Positions 18,127 through 27,540 of a stretch of 64,000 bases of DNA are shown piece after piece. Under the pieces are notes generated by a model. The model made no database searches. It was not told the DNA's origin and worked only from the letters and a program-made list of their open reading frames with translations. Source of the DNA: Peribacillus sp. FSL H8-0477 (lineage in GTDB: Bacteria; Bacillota; Bacilli; Bacillales; DSM-1321); the NCBI RefSeq assembly GCF_038002765.1, contig NZ_JBBODE010000001.1, positions 248,001 through 312,000 on the forward strand. Reading direction: 5' to 3'. Every line of letters starts with the position of its first letter. The first letter of the stretch is position 1. The position numbers and the translations under genes were made by a program.

Positions 18127-18465
18127 CTATATTTTTTGATTTTGCCATTTTATAAATTCAATCAATGCTTTATACTGCGGAATCTGTTCTTTTTTCATCC
18201 CTGAATCTTGTAGGTCATTGATGAATTCTATCCATTCTCTGTCTAAAAAATAGGTTGGTTCTTCTTTATTGTTCGTATTAAGAAGTGTCAAGAGATCAAC
18301 GTTTAATACTGCTCCAATTTTTTTCATGACTTCGAGAGATGGATTGCGATTCAAGTCCCGCTCGATATTGCTAAGATAAGACTTCGACATATTTGCTCGT
18401 TCTGCGAGCTGTGTTAATGTAAACCCTCTTCTCTTTCTAAGTTCTGCTATATTTTTCCCAATCAT
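18127..18465 (-). CDS. sinR: SinR-like biofilm repressor
   Basis: 112 residues, the length of B. subtilis SinR (111). The N-terminal XRE helix-turn-helix (about 1-65) has TLTQLAERANMSKSYLSNIE. The C-terminal Sin domain has REWIEFINDLQDSGMKKEQI and ends in a WQ-rich helix, as in SinR tetramerisation and SinI binding. SinR represses eps and matrix genes through GTTCTYT sites, several of which occur in this window. Here the gene is the last of the main eps operon, 56 bp after epsN, and no sinI is visible beside it. SlrR is an alternative name, but SlrR is longer. It may repress its own operon. Confidence 0.88.
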   Translation of the reverse strand: MIGKNIAELRKRRGFTLTQLAERANMSKSYLSNIERDLNRNPSLEVMKKIGAVLNVDLLTLLNTNNKEEPTYFLDREWIEFINDLQDSGMKKEQIPQYKALIEFIKWQNQKI

Positions 18466-18521
18466 CGTTATACCTCTTTAATCCTTGTATTTATACTTTT
18501 TGGTACAGTTACTATACCCTT

Positions 18522-19682
18522 TCAATATTGCTGTAACGTATTTTGTATAACATCGATAACCCTGGTCTGTTCTTCTTCTGTCATGTTTGAACCAGAAGGT
18601 AGACATATACCATTTTTAAATAACTGTTCCGAAACACTTTCCTCCAGTTTATGAGGATAATAACGAGAGTTTTGGAAAAGCGGCTGGCTATGAAGCGGCT
18701 TCCAAACTGGACGAGCTTCAATATTCTCTTCCGCTAAGCAACTTATGAGGTGATGAACAGATGTCTTTGCTTCATTTTCGTTTAACGTAAATGATGTCAG
18801 CCATCGATTTGACCGCGTATTAGCTAATTCAGGCATAAAGGAGAGACCAGGAAGGTGATTCAGCTCCTCAAAATATCTCTTGAATATGAATCGTCTTGTT
18901 TCTACTCTATGTGTCAAATGTTCTAATTGACCTCTTCCAATACCAGCTAAAATATTGCTCATTCTGTAATTAAAGCCAACTACGCTATGTTGATAGTGGG
19001 GTGCATCATCTTTTGCTTGTGACGCTAGAAAACGAGCCTTTTTTAACAATTCCTTGTTATCGGAAACAATCATGCCGCCGCCGGAACTAGTAATGATTTT
19101 ATTCCCATTAAATGAAAAAACGCCAATATCACCCAATGTACCGCTTGCTTTCCCCTGATAGGTTGCACCAAGAGATTCCGCAGCATCTTCTATGATTGGA
19201 ACTTGATAGTGATTACAAATCGCGAGTAGTTCGTTCATTTTTGCCGGCTGGCCATAAAGGTTGACGATGATTACCGCTTTTGGCAGTTCCCCAGATTGAA
19301 CAGCATCACTTAAGGCACGTTCTAATGCTAGAGGTGACATATTCCACGTTTCAGGCTCCGAGTCGATGAATACTGGTTCTGCTCCTTGATAGAGAATGGG
19401 ATTAGCAGAGGCAACAAAGGTCAGGCTAGAACAAAAAACCTTATCGCCTCTTGTCACATTTAACAATGAGAGCGCTAAATGGATTGCAGCCGTTCCTGAA
19501 CTAACGGCAACTGCTTCTGTTGAACCAACCAAAGTTGCTATTTCCTTTTCAAACGCGTCAATATTTGAACCCATGGACGTGATCCAATTCGTTTGGAAGG
19601 CTTCCTCAATGTATTTCATTTCACTTCCACTCATATGAGGAGAAGAAAGAAAAATTCTTTTTTTAAGAACCGTTGTTTCCAT
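18522..19682 (-). CDS. epsN: EpsN-like PLP aminotransferase
   Basis: 386 residues, DegT/DnrJ/EryC1 family. The PLP lysine lies in DIGVFSFNGNKIITSSGGG. In B. subtilis EpsN converts the 4-keto sugar made by EpsC to the 4-amino sugar on the way to UDP-di-N-acetylbacillosamine. The start is ATG 19682, 10 nt after GAGGG; a GTG two codons earlier is too close to that site. It overlaps epsM by 20 bp, so the genes are coupled. epsL and epsM precede it, which supports the pathway. Confidence 0.88.
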   Translation of the reverse strand: METTVLKKRIFLSSPHMSGSEMKYIEEAFQTNWITSMGSNIDAFEKEIATLVGSTEAVAVSSGTAAIHLALSLLNVTRGDKVFCSSLTFVASANPILYQGAEPVFIDSEPETWNMSPLALERALSDAVQSGELPKAVIIVNLYGQPAKMNELLAICNHYQVPIIEDAAESLGATYQGKASGTLGDIGVFSFNGNKIITSSGGGMIVSDNKELLKKARFLASQAKDDAPHYQHSVVGFNYRMSNILAGIGRGQLEHLTHRVETRRFIFKRYFEELNHLPGLSFMPELANTRSNRWLTSFTLNENEAKTSVHHLISCLAEENIEARPVWKPLHSQPLFQNSRYYPHKLEESVSEQLFKNGICLPSGSNMTEEEQTRVIDVIQNTLQQY

Positions 19683-20328
19683 GTCCACTCACCCTCAATC
19701 GCTCATTATTTTTTACGTTTGCAGGCGTCCCAACAGCCGTACTATAAGCTGGAATATGATTTATGACCGTTGCCCCCGCACCAATAATTGCCCATTCACC
19801 GATTTGCACATGAGGAATAAGAGTTGCCCCGGCACCGATATGCACCCCCTCTTCAATAACTACCGAACCTGTTAAAGTAGCTTGAGGAGATAGATGAACG
19901 AAATCTGCTAACTTGTTATCATGCTCTACGATCGAACCCGTGTTAATAATGGAATGACTCCCAATTTGAGAATCGGCATTTATCACCGTATTAGCCATAA
20001 TTACTGAGCCAAAGCCAATTTTAGCACTTGGGCTGACTAGTGCTGATTTATGTTGTAACGTCGCATAATAATCAATGGGGAGACCAAGCAAATGTACAAT
20101 TTGTTTACGTACTACATTATTTCCAATGGCTACAATATATTTAATATCATTAAAAAGCTCTCTTAATTTGTGAACAGTTGAAAGCGGCCCGAAAAATTGG
20201 TGATTTTTAACGTAGATTTCTTGATACTTGTCATCTAAGTATCCAACGATTTGAATGTCATTTTGAGAGTTAATCAGATCAGTAATTACTTTACTATGGC
20301 CGCCGTCGCCCACGATAACAATCTTCAT
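19663..20328 (-). CDS. epsM: EpsM-like sugar N-acetyltransferase
   Basis: 221 residues. The N-terminal KIVIVGDGGHSKVITDLIN is the sugar-binding Rossmann part of PglD/NeuD/EpsM. The C-terminal part has hexapeptide repeats with the catalytic-His region GSIVEHDNKLADFVHLSP and ends GAGATVINHIPAYSTAVGTP. It acetylates the 4-amino group using acetyl-CoA. Start at ATG 20328 after GGGAGGAG; the frame is open further upstream but without a ribosome site. ATGA overlap with epsL couples translation. Confidence 0.9.
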   Translation of the reverse strand: MKIVIVGDGGHSKVITDLINSQNDIQIVGYLDDKYQEIYVKNHQFFGPLSTVHKLRELFNDIKYIVAIGNNVVRKQIVHLLGLPIDYYATLQHKSALVSPSAKIGFGSVIMANTVINADSQIGSHSIINTGSIVEHDNKLADFVHLSPQATLTGSVVIEEGVHIGAGATLIPHVQIGEWAIIGAGATVINHIPAYSTAVGTPANVKNNERLRVSGHGNNGS

Positions 20329-20939
20329 CCATTCTCCTCCCTTTTTGAAGGTGTTTCTCCCTTGAACTTCTCCACAGTTGCACTTCCAGCTTGATTGATT
20401 CCCTCTGATTGAAGCACCTTCATAGCTGTTAAAAATAAGATTTTTATATCTAATAGAAACGTTCGATGATGAACATACCATACATCAAGTCTGAACTTTT
20501 CTTCCCACGTTAAAGCGTTTCTTCCATTCACCTGTGCCCAGCCGGTTATTCCAGGTTTGACCAAATGACGTTTCGCCTGTTCTTCTGTATATAAAGGCAG
20601 ATATTCGTTTAATAAGGGCCTTGGTCCAACTAGACTAAGGTCCCCTTTTAATACATTTATTAGCTGTGGCAGTTCGTCTAAACTGAACTTTCGTAGAAAC
20701 TTCCCAAAGGAAGTTAAGCGAAGATGATCCGGCAGCAAATCCCCTTGATTATCCATTTGATTACTCATCGAGCGGAATTTATATAAGGTAAATAGCTTGC
20801 CATTCAATCCTGGTCTCACCTGTGTAAAGAGAATCGGCGATCCAATAACCATTTTAATCATAAGTCCTATAAAAAAAAGGAATGGGAAAAGCAGCAAAAT
20901 AAGACTTAATGAAAAAGTGAAGTCTACTAATCTTTTCAA
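20325..20939 (-). CDS. epsL: EpsL-like undecaprenyl-phosphate sugar phosphotransferase
   Basis: 204 residues, bacterial sugar transferase family with one N-terminal membrane segment (about 8-30), then KFRSM, SLDELPQLINV, LVGPRPLLNEY and GWAQVNGRN. It loads the first sugar phosphate (di-N-acetylbacillosamine phosphate in B. subtilis) onto undecaprenyl phosphate at the membrane. The start is TTG 20939 with AGGAG upstream. It stands 19 bp after the small 49-codon gene and overlaps epsM. Confidence 0.9.
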   Translation of the reverse strand: MKRLVDFTFSLSLILLLFPFLFFIGLMIKMVIGSPILFTQVRPGLNGKLFTLYKFRSMSNQMDNQGDLLPDHLRLTSFGKFLRKFSLDELPQLINVLKGDLSLVGPRPLLNEYLPLYTEEQAKRHLVKPGITGWAQVNGRNALTWEEKFRLDVWYVHHRTFLLDIKILFLTAMKVLQSEGINQAGSATVEKFKGETPSKREENG

Positions 20940-20958
20940 ATTGATTTTCTCCTATTAG

Positions 20959-21108
20959 TCACTTTGTATTAATCACTACTTTAAGTTGATTTTCTAAATC
21001 AGCTATAACGGTTTGGATTTGAATATTTTCTTTATCTCGCACGTTTTGATATACATCCAACAGGATAACCAGTAGTTCTTGTTGAGTTAATTTTTCCGAA
21101 ATATTCAT
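20959..21108 (-). CDS. Small 49-aa protein of the eps operon
   Basis: An unrecognised small gene in the 189-bp gap between galE and epsL. ATG at 21108 follows AAAGAGGAT and the frame is open for 49 codons to TGA at 20959. The product begins MNISEKLTQQELLVILLDVY and ends in KVVINTK. It looks like two amphipathic helices or a short coiled coil, with no signal peptide or membrane segment. It is co-oriented and tightly placed (about 20 bp on each side), so it is probably expressed with the operon. It could be an assembly or regulatory micro-protein; the function is unknown. Confidence 0.68.
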   Translation of the reverse strand: MNISEKLTQQELLVILLDVYQNVRDKENIQIQTVIADLENQLKVVINTK

Positions 21109-21128
21109 TTGATCCTCTTTCCCTTCAG

Positions 21129-22205
21129 CTAATTGAAAAAGTCCTCACTACTTAGTAAGTGAGGACTTTGCAAACCAGCATATTCTTTTACTTTTTCCTC
21201 ATAACCATGTGGATTATTTACCTGCCATCTCCAAGAATCTTCACACATTTCATCGATATCTTTTTCTGCAATCCATCCTAGCTCCCTTTTAGCCTTTGAA
21301 GAATCGGCAAAACATTTTGCTGCATCTCCTGCTCTAGGGTTTGCAAATCGATAAGGAATCTTCACTCCAGATATTGCTTCAAAAGTGGAAATCATCTCAA
21401 GTACACTATACCCTTTACCGGTTCCGAAATTATAAGCATCTATTCCAGTTGTCTGAACGATCTTTTCAAGTGCCAAAAGATGTCCGCGGGCTAAATCCGT
21501 TACATGAATATAATCTCTAATCCCCGTTCCATCAGGAGTAGGATAATCGTTACCAAAAACCTGTACTTCCCTTAATTCCCCAGCTGCCACTTTAGTGATA
21601 AAAGGCATTAGATTATTAGGAACCCCTGTTGGATCTTCGCCAATTTCTCCACTTCGATGAGCCCCTATTGGATTAAAATATCTTAATAAAGAGATACTCC
21701 AATTTGGATCAGAATCATATAAATCACCTAAAATCTCTTCAATCATTAGCTTTGTTCTCCCATAAGGATTCAAGGCTTGCAAAGGGGAATTTTCTGAGAT
21801 TGGAACCGTTTTTGGAACACCGTATACAGTAGCAGAAGAGCTGAAAACCAAATTTTTCACATTATATTTTTGCATCAATCCACATAAATTCAGTGTACTG
21901 ACCAAATTGTTACTATAATATTTAAGTGGGTCTGCAACAGACTCTCCAACTGCTTTATAACCTGCAAAATGAATCACTGCGTCTAATTGATTTTCAAGAA
22001 ACACCCTTTCTAAATCTATCCCATTCAACATATCAATCTGATAAACTTTGAATTTTTTATTCGTGATGGAACTTACCTGATATAAGGCTTGGCGTTTACT
22101 TGTCGAAAAATTATCAACTACGATGATGTCATGTCCTGCTGTTAATAGCTCAATACACGTATGACTGCCAATAAACCCAGCGCCGCCTGTAATAAGTATC
22201 TTCAT
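21129..22205 (-). CDS. galE: UDP-glucose 4-epimerase
   Basis: 358 residues, extended SDR. It has the NAD motif GGAGFIGSH at the start, the SSSATVYG serine and the YGRTK Tyr-Lys pair. GalE interconverts UDP-glucose and UDP-galactose and so feeds galactose units to the exopolysaccharide. The start is ATG 22205 after AGGGGGG; a GTG five codons earlier lies inside the ribosome site. It lies directly after epsG. Confidence 0.92.
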   Translation of the reverse strand: MKILITGGAGFIGSHTCIELLTAGHDIIVVDNFSTSKRQALYQVSSITNKKFKVYQIDMLNGIDLERVFLENQLDAVIHFAGYKAVGESVADPLKYYSNNLVSTLNLCGLMQKYNVKNLVFSSSATVYGVPKTVPISENSPLQALNPYGRTKLMIEEILGDLYDSDPNWSISLLRYFNPIGAHRSGEIGEDPTGVPNNLMPFITKVAAGELREVQVFGNDYPTPDGTGIRDYIHVTDLARGHLLALEKIVQTTGIDAYNFGTGKGYSVLEMISTFEAISGVKIPYRFANPRAGDAAKCFADSSKAKRELGWIAEKDIDEMCEDSWRWQVNNPHGYEEKVKEYAGLQSPHLLSSEDFFN

Positions 22206-22220
22206 AAGAACCCCCCTCAC

Positions 22221-23303
22221 TTACTTGAACAAATTATCTAACCAATCACTCTCATACAGGATGTTAAGACTAACAACATTTTCATAATAATAAAAAATAA
22301 AATAGAGAACTAAAATCATGTAATAAACAAATTTCCGATCTTTTTTACTGAAAACTTCAATAATCCAAGAGATTAAAATGAGCTGGTATAGATTAAAGTA
22401 GATAGCCACCCTTGCAAAAATCCATTGTTCGGTCGAAATAATCATAAAGACTAAGCCTAAAAGTGCCATGTTCACAATATAATCACTTTTCGGAAAGACA
22501 ACTCGTAATTTTTCTCTGCCAAGATAAGCTACGACTAATGGTGCACCACTTACAATAACTCGGATGATGCTTGCCCCGCCTTCATTGAAATTTGTATAGT
22601 CACTATACTGCGTGTCTTGTATGGCGGCAAATAAGAATGTGGTAAACTGGTTAAATCCGATAACGATTAATACAGCCGAACTTAAAATAAGAAACGTATA
22701 TTTAGTCCACGCTTTTATTCGTACGATAAAATAAATGGGAAGAAGCAGTAATGCACTTTGGTGAAAAGTAGATGCTAAAAGAACAATTAATGCATATTTT
22801 ATAAAGTTTCCATTTAATAAATATTTTGTCGCTGTAAAGATAATCGCAGCAGCGAGTACTTGTCTAATCCCATTCATGGAAACTAAATGAATACCTCCAG
22901 TTATATATAGGTACGTACTAAGTTCAAACAGACGCGAATAGTTATACAAGACGATAATGATTAAAACATTTGTAAACAACGCCGCAGTGAAAACCATGAT
23001 TTGGGGATCTTGTGAATACTGTTTTAAAATCATCTGAAAGATTCCAAAACCAATGTCTTTTTGCGTTTTAATAAAATCCCATGTGAAGTCATTCTTTATA
23101 AACATTTGTTTATAATTGTACGTATCACCTATACCTGTTCTCAAACCTGAAATGACCACCAAACATAACATGACTCCAAACACTAAGAATTTATTAGGTC
23201 TTACTGGTATTTCACTATTTGTTACCAATTGTGAGACAGAAACTAATCTACTGAAATACGATAATATAAACACTATGGCGAGATTGATCCAGAGGATAGT
23301 CAT
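22221..23303 (-). CDS. epsG: EpsG-family polysaccharide polymerase
   Basis: 360 residues, with about ten membrane segments across its length and the EpsG-family segment VISGLRTGIGDTYNYKQMF near residue 60. EpsG-type proteins are thought to polymerise repeat units outside the membrane, in the role of Wzy. AAAGGA precedes the ATG. It sits between a GT2 and galE, as epsG sits among glycosyltransferases in B. subtilis. Confidence 0.85.
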   Translation of the reverse strand: MTILWINLAIVFILSYFSRLVSVSQLVTNSEIPVRPNKFLVFGVMLCLVVISGLRTGIGDTYNYKQMFIKNDFTWDFIKTQKDIGFGIFQMILKQYSQDPQIMVFTAALFTNVLIIIVLYNYSRLFELSTYLYITGGIHLVSMNGIRQVLAAAIIFTATKYLLNGNFIKYALIVLLASTFHQSALLLLPIYFIVRIKAWTKYTFLILSSAVLIVIGFNQFTTFLFAAIQDTQYSDYTNFNEGGASIIRVIVSGAPLVVAYLGREKLRVVFPKSDYIVNMALLGLVFMIISTEQWIFARVAIYFNLYQLILISWIIEVFSKKDRKFVYYMILVLYFIFYYYENVVSLNILYESDWLDNLFK

Positions 23304-23325
23304 AGAAAAATTCCTTTCGACGCAA

Positions 23326-24228
23326 TCAAGATTGCTTCAAAACTGTTGAATGGTGAGTATGTTTAATATATAAGTATAGAGCGATTCCAATCGGTGTTGC
23401 CATAATAGTGCTCCATTTATTAGGTGACTCCATCCAATAGTTCCTATTTTTCATCAGTAAACTGCTCGAAACATAATGAACATTTTCAATAAACCGTCTC
23501 TTGTATGAAGGGGCATATTTCATAGCCACTTTTCTAAAAAATGAAAATCCTCTTGGGTTTTTTCTATATTGATTGATCATATTCATGCTCGATCCGTCTG
23601 GTAAATATTCTACGTGACAAAGAACCTCATTAAAAACCAGAAGCGGATGGATTTGATCAATCAACATATACTTATAAACAAGCGGGCCGTATTTTTCTCC
23701 TTCAAAAATCGGATAAGATGGTGTCTTTTTCGTCAGTTCTGAACGATAAACTAACTTCTTATCCCCTTTTACTTTGTATTTCCCATACAAATCAGTCAGT
23801 GTAGACTCTTTAACCGTCTTAGGCATTTCCGTACCAATAACCACACCTTTGGGACTGGCATCCAAGCCTACCATTCCAGCAAACTCATTGCTCCCATTCT
23901 CCGCCCAAAACGTCAAGATTTTTTCTACCGCTTCATCAGGCATAAAATCATCTGAATCGATACATACATTGAGTTCTGTATCGATTAATTCATACGCTGT
24001 ATTATGAGCACCATGCATTCCTTGATTGCTTTGGAAGTAATAGCGAATCGGTACACTATTTTCTTGTATCCAGGAATCTACTAATTGCTTCGTGCGATCT
24101 GTCGAGCCATCATCGATAATTAGCCAGATAAAATCGTTACATGTTTGTCTTTTTAGGCTTTCGTAGCATAAATGAAGCGTGTACGCTCGATTATAAGTTG
24201 GAGTAAAAACAGTTAAAGTAGGAGTCAC
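23326..24228 (-). CDS. Glycosyltransferase family 2
   Basis: About 300 residues. GT-A domain with TVFTPTYNRAYTLHLCYESL, IIDDGSTDRT and VCIDSDDFMPDE. The C-terminal 40 residues include a hydrophobic stretch (ATPIGIALYLYIK) that may sit on the membrane. GTG 24228 is the best-spaced start after AGGAGG (9 nt); TTG 24234 is possible. It overlaps or touches the preceding GT4. It occupies the region where B. subtilis has epsE, but I see no basis to claim the flagellar-clutch function. Confidence 0.85.
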   Translation of the reverse strand: MTPTLTVFTPTYNRAYTLHLCYESLKRQTCNDFIWLIIDDGSTDRTKQLVDSWIQENSVPIRYYFQSNQGMHGAHNTAYELIDTELNVCIDSDDFMPDEAVEKILTFWAENGSNEFAGMVGLDASPKGVVIGTEMPKTVKESTLTDLYGKYKVKGDKKLVYRSELTKKTPSYPIFEGEKYGPLVYKYMLIDQIHPLLVFNEVLCHVEYLPDGSSMNMINQYRKNPRGFSFFRKVAMKYAPSYKRRFIENVHYVSSSLLMKNRNYWMESPNKWSTIMATPIGIALYLYIKHTHHSTVLKQS

Positions 24229-24230
24229 TT

Positions 24231-25364
24231 TCAAAAGCCTCCTGCTAAGGTTTCATTTTCAGAATGATAGTGATTGTAAAAGGCAGTAAGCCACTTCGCA
24301 TTAGCTGTTGTGTCGTATCCTTTTTTTGTCATTAAATCTATATTATCAGCATGTTTATATGACAAGGAAAGAATTTTTTTTGCCCATTTCTCAGGAGATT
24401 CCTTTAAAGACATAAACGATAATGAACCTGTTATGTCGCTCTCTTTGGTAATTGAATTGGAGACCAAACACTGTACTCCAACCGTTTGTGCTTCAACTAA
24501 GACGACGGGAAGTCCTTCAAAAAGTGAAGGGAATAGAAACAAATCCATCGCATGCAAAAGATTAGGAATATCTTCACGAACTCCTAAAAACCGTACTTTT
24601 TTCGTTAATCCTAACCTTTTCACTTTCTTTTCGATGGTTGCTTTTAATTGCCCTACACCTACTAGAAGCAAGAGAGAGTTCGGATGTATTTTTTGTAATT
24701 CATAGAAGATATCGATTATAAATTCATGATTTTTTGGTTTGTAAAAAGTTCCTATATGTCCGATTACAAGTTTATTTGAAATTTCAAGACTATTTCTAGT
24801 TGTTTTTCGGGTGGACTGATTGAATGCGTATTCTTTAGCATTTATTGCATTTTTGAGAACTGTAAAATTATTAGACTCAGATTTCTTTTTCCCAAAAAGC
24901 CATTCTCCTGCAAGTTTTGAACAAGCAAAGTAATCGCTTGGATTACTTTTCATCATATACTTTGCATATAAACGGAAAGGCAACTTTATATCTATATCAA
25001 AAACACTTGAATGACTATGAGCAATTCTCCCTGGAACACCCGCTCTTTTTGCTGCTCTTAAAACAAAACTGCTATTTTCATTGATGTGTGAATGGACAAC
25101 TTTGTATTCACTATGAGTAGAAAAAAATTGATCGAGCAGCCTAAAATACTTTCGATAATTCCCTGGTCTTATGGAAGGCATATAAAAAATTCTACCGCCA
25201 AGTTTGAGGATTTCTGCATCATAACGACCTGCTTCAGCTCGATGAACCATAAAATCAAATTGGATTTTACTTCGATCGATTTGTCTGTAGTAATTCATTA
25301 ACATCGTTTCAAGCCCCCCTCGATTCATGATGGTCACAACTTGCAGAATACGAATTGGTTCCAA
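24231..25364 (-). CDS. epsF: EpsF-like glycosyltransferase family 4
   Basis: About 377 residues. ILQVVTIMNRGGLETMLMNY and VHSHINENSSFVLRAAK match the B. subtilis EpsF group of GT4. The C-terminal donor site is GVREDIPNLLHAMDLFLFPS with SLFEGLPVVLVEAQ. TTG 25364 is preceded by GTGGAG at 6 nt; GTG 25376 is an alternative start. It adds one sugar of the repeat unit on the cytoplasmic face. Confidence 0.82.
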   Translation of the reverse strand: MEPIRILQVVTIMNRGGLETMLMNYYRQIDRSKIQFDFMVHRAEAGRYDAEILKLGGRIFYMPSIRPGNYRKYFRLLDQFFSTHSEYKVVHSHINENSSFVLRAAKRAGVPGRIAHSHSSVFDIDIKLPFRLYAKYMMKSNPSDYFACSKLAGEWLFGKKKSESNNFTVLKNAINAKEYAFNQSTRKTTRNSLEISNKLVIGHIGTFYKPKNHEFIIDIFYELQKIHPNSLLLLVGVGQLKATIEKKVKRLGLTKKVRFLGVREDIPNLLHAMDLFLFPSLFEGLPVVLVEAQTVGVQCLVSNSITKESDITGSLSFMSLKESPEKWAKKILSLSYKHADNIDLMTKKGYDTTANAKWLTAFYNHYHSENETLAGGF

Positions 25365-25458
25365 AAAAATCTCCACCCAACCTTACAAATTTACTTTCTC
25401 CGTTCTATACAAAAAAACACTTTCCATCAAAGGAGAATGTCATTGAATTGGTTCCATA

Positions 25459-26628
25459 TTATATATAGGTACGATAATACTTATTACCGGGCTCTTCACT
25501 TCCATCCTCCGCCATATAGCTTGGGTATATTTGATTTAACTCCGCTCTTACTTCTGACAGTGTATATGCTGCGATGATTTCCTTACTCCTTTTCCCCATC
25601 ATTTCTCTTCGTTCTTTTTCTTGAAAAAGTTCAAGGATTCTGGTACCAAATAGCTGGTAATCTCCAGGTGGAATAAGGTAACCGTTCTGTTTCTGTTGAA
25701 TGAGTTCCAGATGTCCCCTGTTTTCAGTGGCGATAACCGGCAGCTCACACGACATGGCTTCCATTATATTTACTGGAAGACCTTCTCGTAGACTGGATGC
25801 GACAGCGAGATCACTAATTTTTAATAACCGATCAATATCTTTTCGAAAGCCGAGAAAGTCAACCATGTGATCCACCCCCAGTCGAATGGCATTTCTTTTA
25901 CATTCCTCAATTAACGGACCCGTTCCAGCAAGTAGCAGCTTGGCATGTGGAATTTGTTCTTTTACGTTAGATAGAGCCCGAATTAGTAGTTGTTGATTTT
26001 TATTTTTATTAAACTCGGCAGCATAAAACAGGATAAACTCTTTATCTTTATAGCCCAGCTCGCTTCTTAAAACAGTTTTACTAAATGCGCTAATCGGATG
26101 GAAACGTTCGTTATCCACTCCAACACCATGGACATGTTTAATGGTGACCGCTTTAAACTTTTTTTCGTTAGCCAACTGGTAGTCTTCATGATTAATGGTA
26201 ATTAAACAATCTGTCATTCGTGCCAAAGATTTTTCAATCGGATAATACACCATCCAATTGATGAGCGGAGATCCTTTACAAAAGTGAAAGCCATGGGCCG
26301 TATAAATGACTTTTGTTCCTTGCATTCTAGTAGTTCTCGCAGCTAATCTTGAAAGAGCGCCTCCCATTGGTGTATGGCAATGGATAATTTGGAAGGAATG
26401 TTGATTCACTATCTTTTTTAGTGCCTGATATGCGGCTATGTTTTTTAGTGAGAAGGGTGATCTCTGAATCGGAATATCATGTCTTCGATCTACAAAAGGC
26501 AGTTTCATATTACCAACTGCTGCTGTATGAACTTCATATCCATTTTCTTCAAACCATTTAAAGGTTGGTAAGTGAAATGCCTCAAAGTGAATATCCTTTG
26601 TCGCAACAAATAGAATTTTCTTCTTCAT
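25459..26628 (-). CDS. epsD: EpsD-like glycosyltransferase family 4
   Basis: About 389 residues. KKKILFVATKDIHFEAFHLP and PIQRSPFSLKNIAAY resemble B. subtilis EpsD closely. It has GT4 motifs LREGLPVNIMEAMSCELPVI near residue 280. It begins a few bases after galU; the ribosome site is weak (GGATGG), which suggests coupling to galU translation. A GT that acts early on the lipid-linked bacillosamine acceptor is likely, by analogy. Confidence 0.85.
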   Translation of the reverse strand: MKKKILFVATKDIHFEAFHLPTFKWFEENGYEVHTAAVGNMKLPFVDRRHDIPIQRSPFSLKNIAAYQALKKIVNQHSFQIIHCHTPMGGALSRLAARTTRMQGTKVIYTAHGFHFCKGSPLINWMVYYPIEKSLARMTDCLITINHEDYQLANEKKFKAVTIKHVHGVGVDNERFHPISAFSKTVLRSELGYKDKEFILFYAAEFNKNKNQQLLIRALSNVKEQIPHAKLLLAGTGPLIEECKRNAIRLGVDHMVDFLGFRKDIDRLLKISDLAVASSLREGLPVNIMEAMSCELPVIATENRGHLELIQQKQNGYLIPPGDYQLFGTRILELFQEKERREMMGKRSKEIIAAYTLSEVRAELNQIYPSYMAEDGSEEPGNKYYRTYI

Positions 26629-26634
26629 AACCAA

Positions 26635-27528
26635 TCAACCATCCATTCTATTTTGGATGGTTTCTCTTTTTACTACAGCGGAGAGATAGTTCAAGATATC
26701 TTTTCGTAACTCTGTCCGCTGTAAAGCCATTTCAATTGTTGTTTGTATGAAACCAAACTTTTCACCAACATCATATCGTGTTCCTTCAAAGTCATACGCA
26801 TAAACATTTTCAAACTCATTTAAGGCAGAAATGGCATCAGTCAGTTGAATCTCACCACCTGCACCAGGCTGTTGGCTGCCGAGAATGTCAAAGATCTTTG
26901 GTGTTAGTATGTATCTTCCCATGATAGCTAGATTAGACGGCGCGTCTTCTTGTTTTGGTTTTTCTACTAAATGGTTCACACTATAGATGCGATCATTGAA
27001 CGAATGCCCATCAATTATTCCGTAGCGTGAGACTTCATCTTGAGGAACAGTTTGTGCACCTAGGATCGATGACTGATATAAATCGTATTGTTCAATCATT
27101 TGTTTCAGACAAGGTTTTTCAGCAGTGACGATATCATCACCTAATAAAACAGCGAATGGCTCATCCCCGATAAATTTCCGTGCACACCAAACAGCATGTC
27201 CCAAGCCTTTTGGTTCTTTTTGGCGGATATAGTGAATATCCACTAGTTTGGATGATTTTCGAACTTCTTCTAACAAGGCAAATTTTCCGCGTTCATAGAG
27301 ATTTTGTTCCAATTCAAATGAATGATCAAAATGATCTTCAATCGCTCTTTTTCCTTTTCCCGTGACAATGATGATGTCCTCAATGCCTGATTCGATAGCT
27401 TCTTCTACAATATATTGGATGGTTGGTTTATCAACAATCGGTAACATTTCCTTGGGCATAGCCTTTGTTGCTGGAAGAAACCTAGTTCCTAAACCCGCTG
27501 CAGGGATGATTGCTTTTCTAATTTTCAT
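26635..27528 (-). CDS. galU: UTP-glucose-1-phosphate uridylyltransferase
   Basis: 297 residues, full length. The nucleotidyltransferase signature [19 protein letters not shown] is at residues 8-26, with [20 protein letters not shown] near 190. It makes UDP-glucose from UTP and glucose-1-phosphate. AAAGGAG precedes the ATG. B. subtilis keeps gtaB outside eps; here a copy lies inside the operon before the EpsD-like gene, so UDP-glucose supply is tied to matrix synthesis together with galE. Confidence 0.92.
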   Translation of the reverse strand: MKIRKAIIPAAGLGTRFLPATKAMPKEMLPIVDKPTIQYIVEEAIESGIEDIIIVTGKGKRAIEDHFDHSFELEQNLYERGKFALLEEVRKSSKLVDIHYIRQKEPKGLGHAVWCARKFIGDEPFAVLLGDDIVTAEKPCLKQMIEQYDLYQSSILGAQTVPQDEVSRYGIIDGHSFNDRIYSVNHLVEKPKQEDAPSNLAIMGRYILTPKIFDILGSQQPGAGGEIQLTDAISALNEFENVYAYDFEGTRYDVGEKFGFIQTTIEMALQRTELRKDILNYLSAVVKRETIQNRMDG

Positions 27529-27540
27529 TTGGTTTCTCCT

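Noticed and set aside
18466-18521. Possible sinI gene next to sinR
   Set aside because: The gap is only 56 bp and encodes nothing SinI-like; no adjacent small frame fits.
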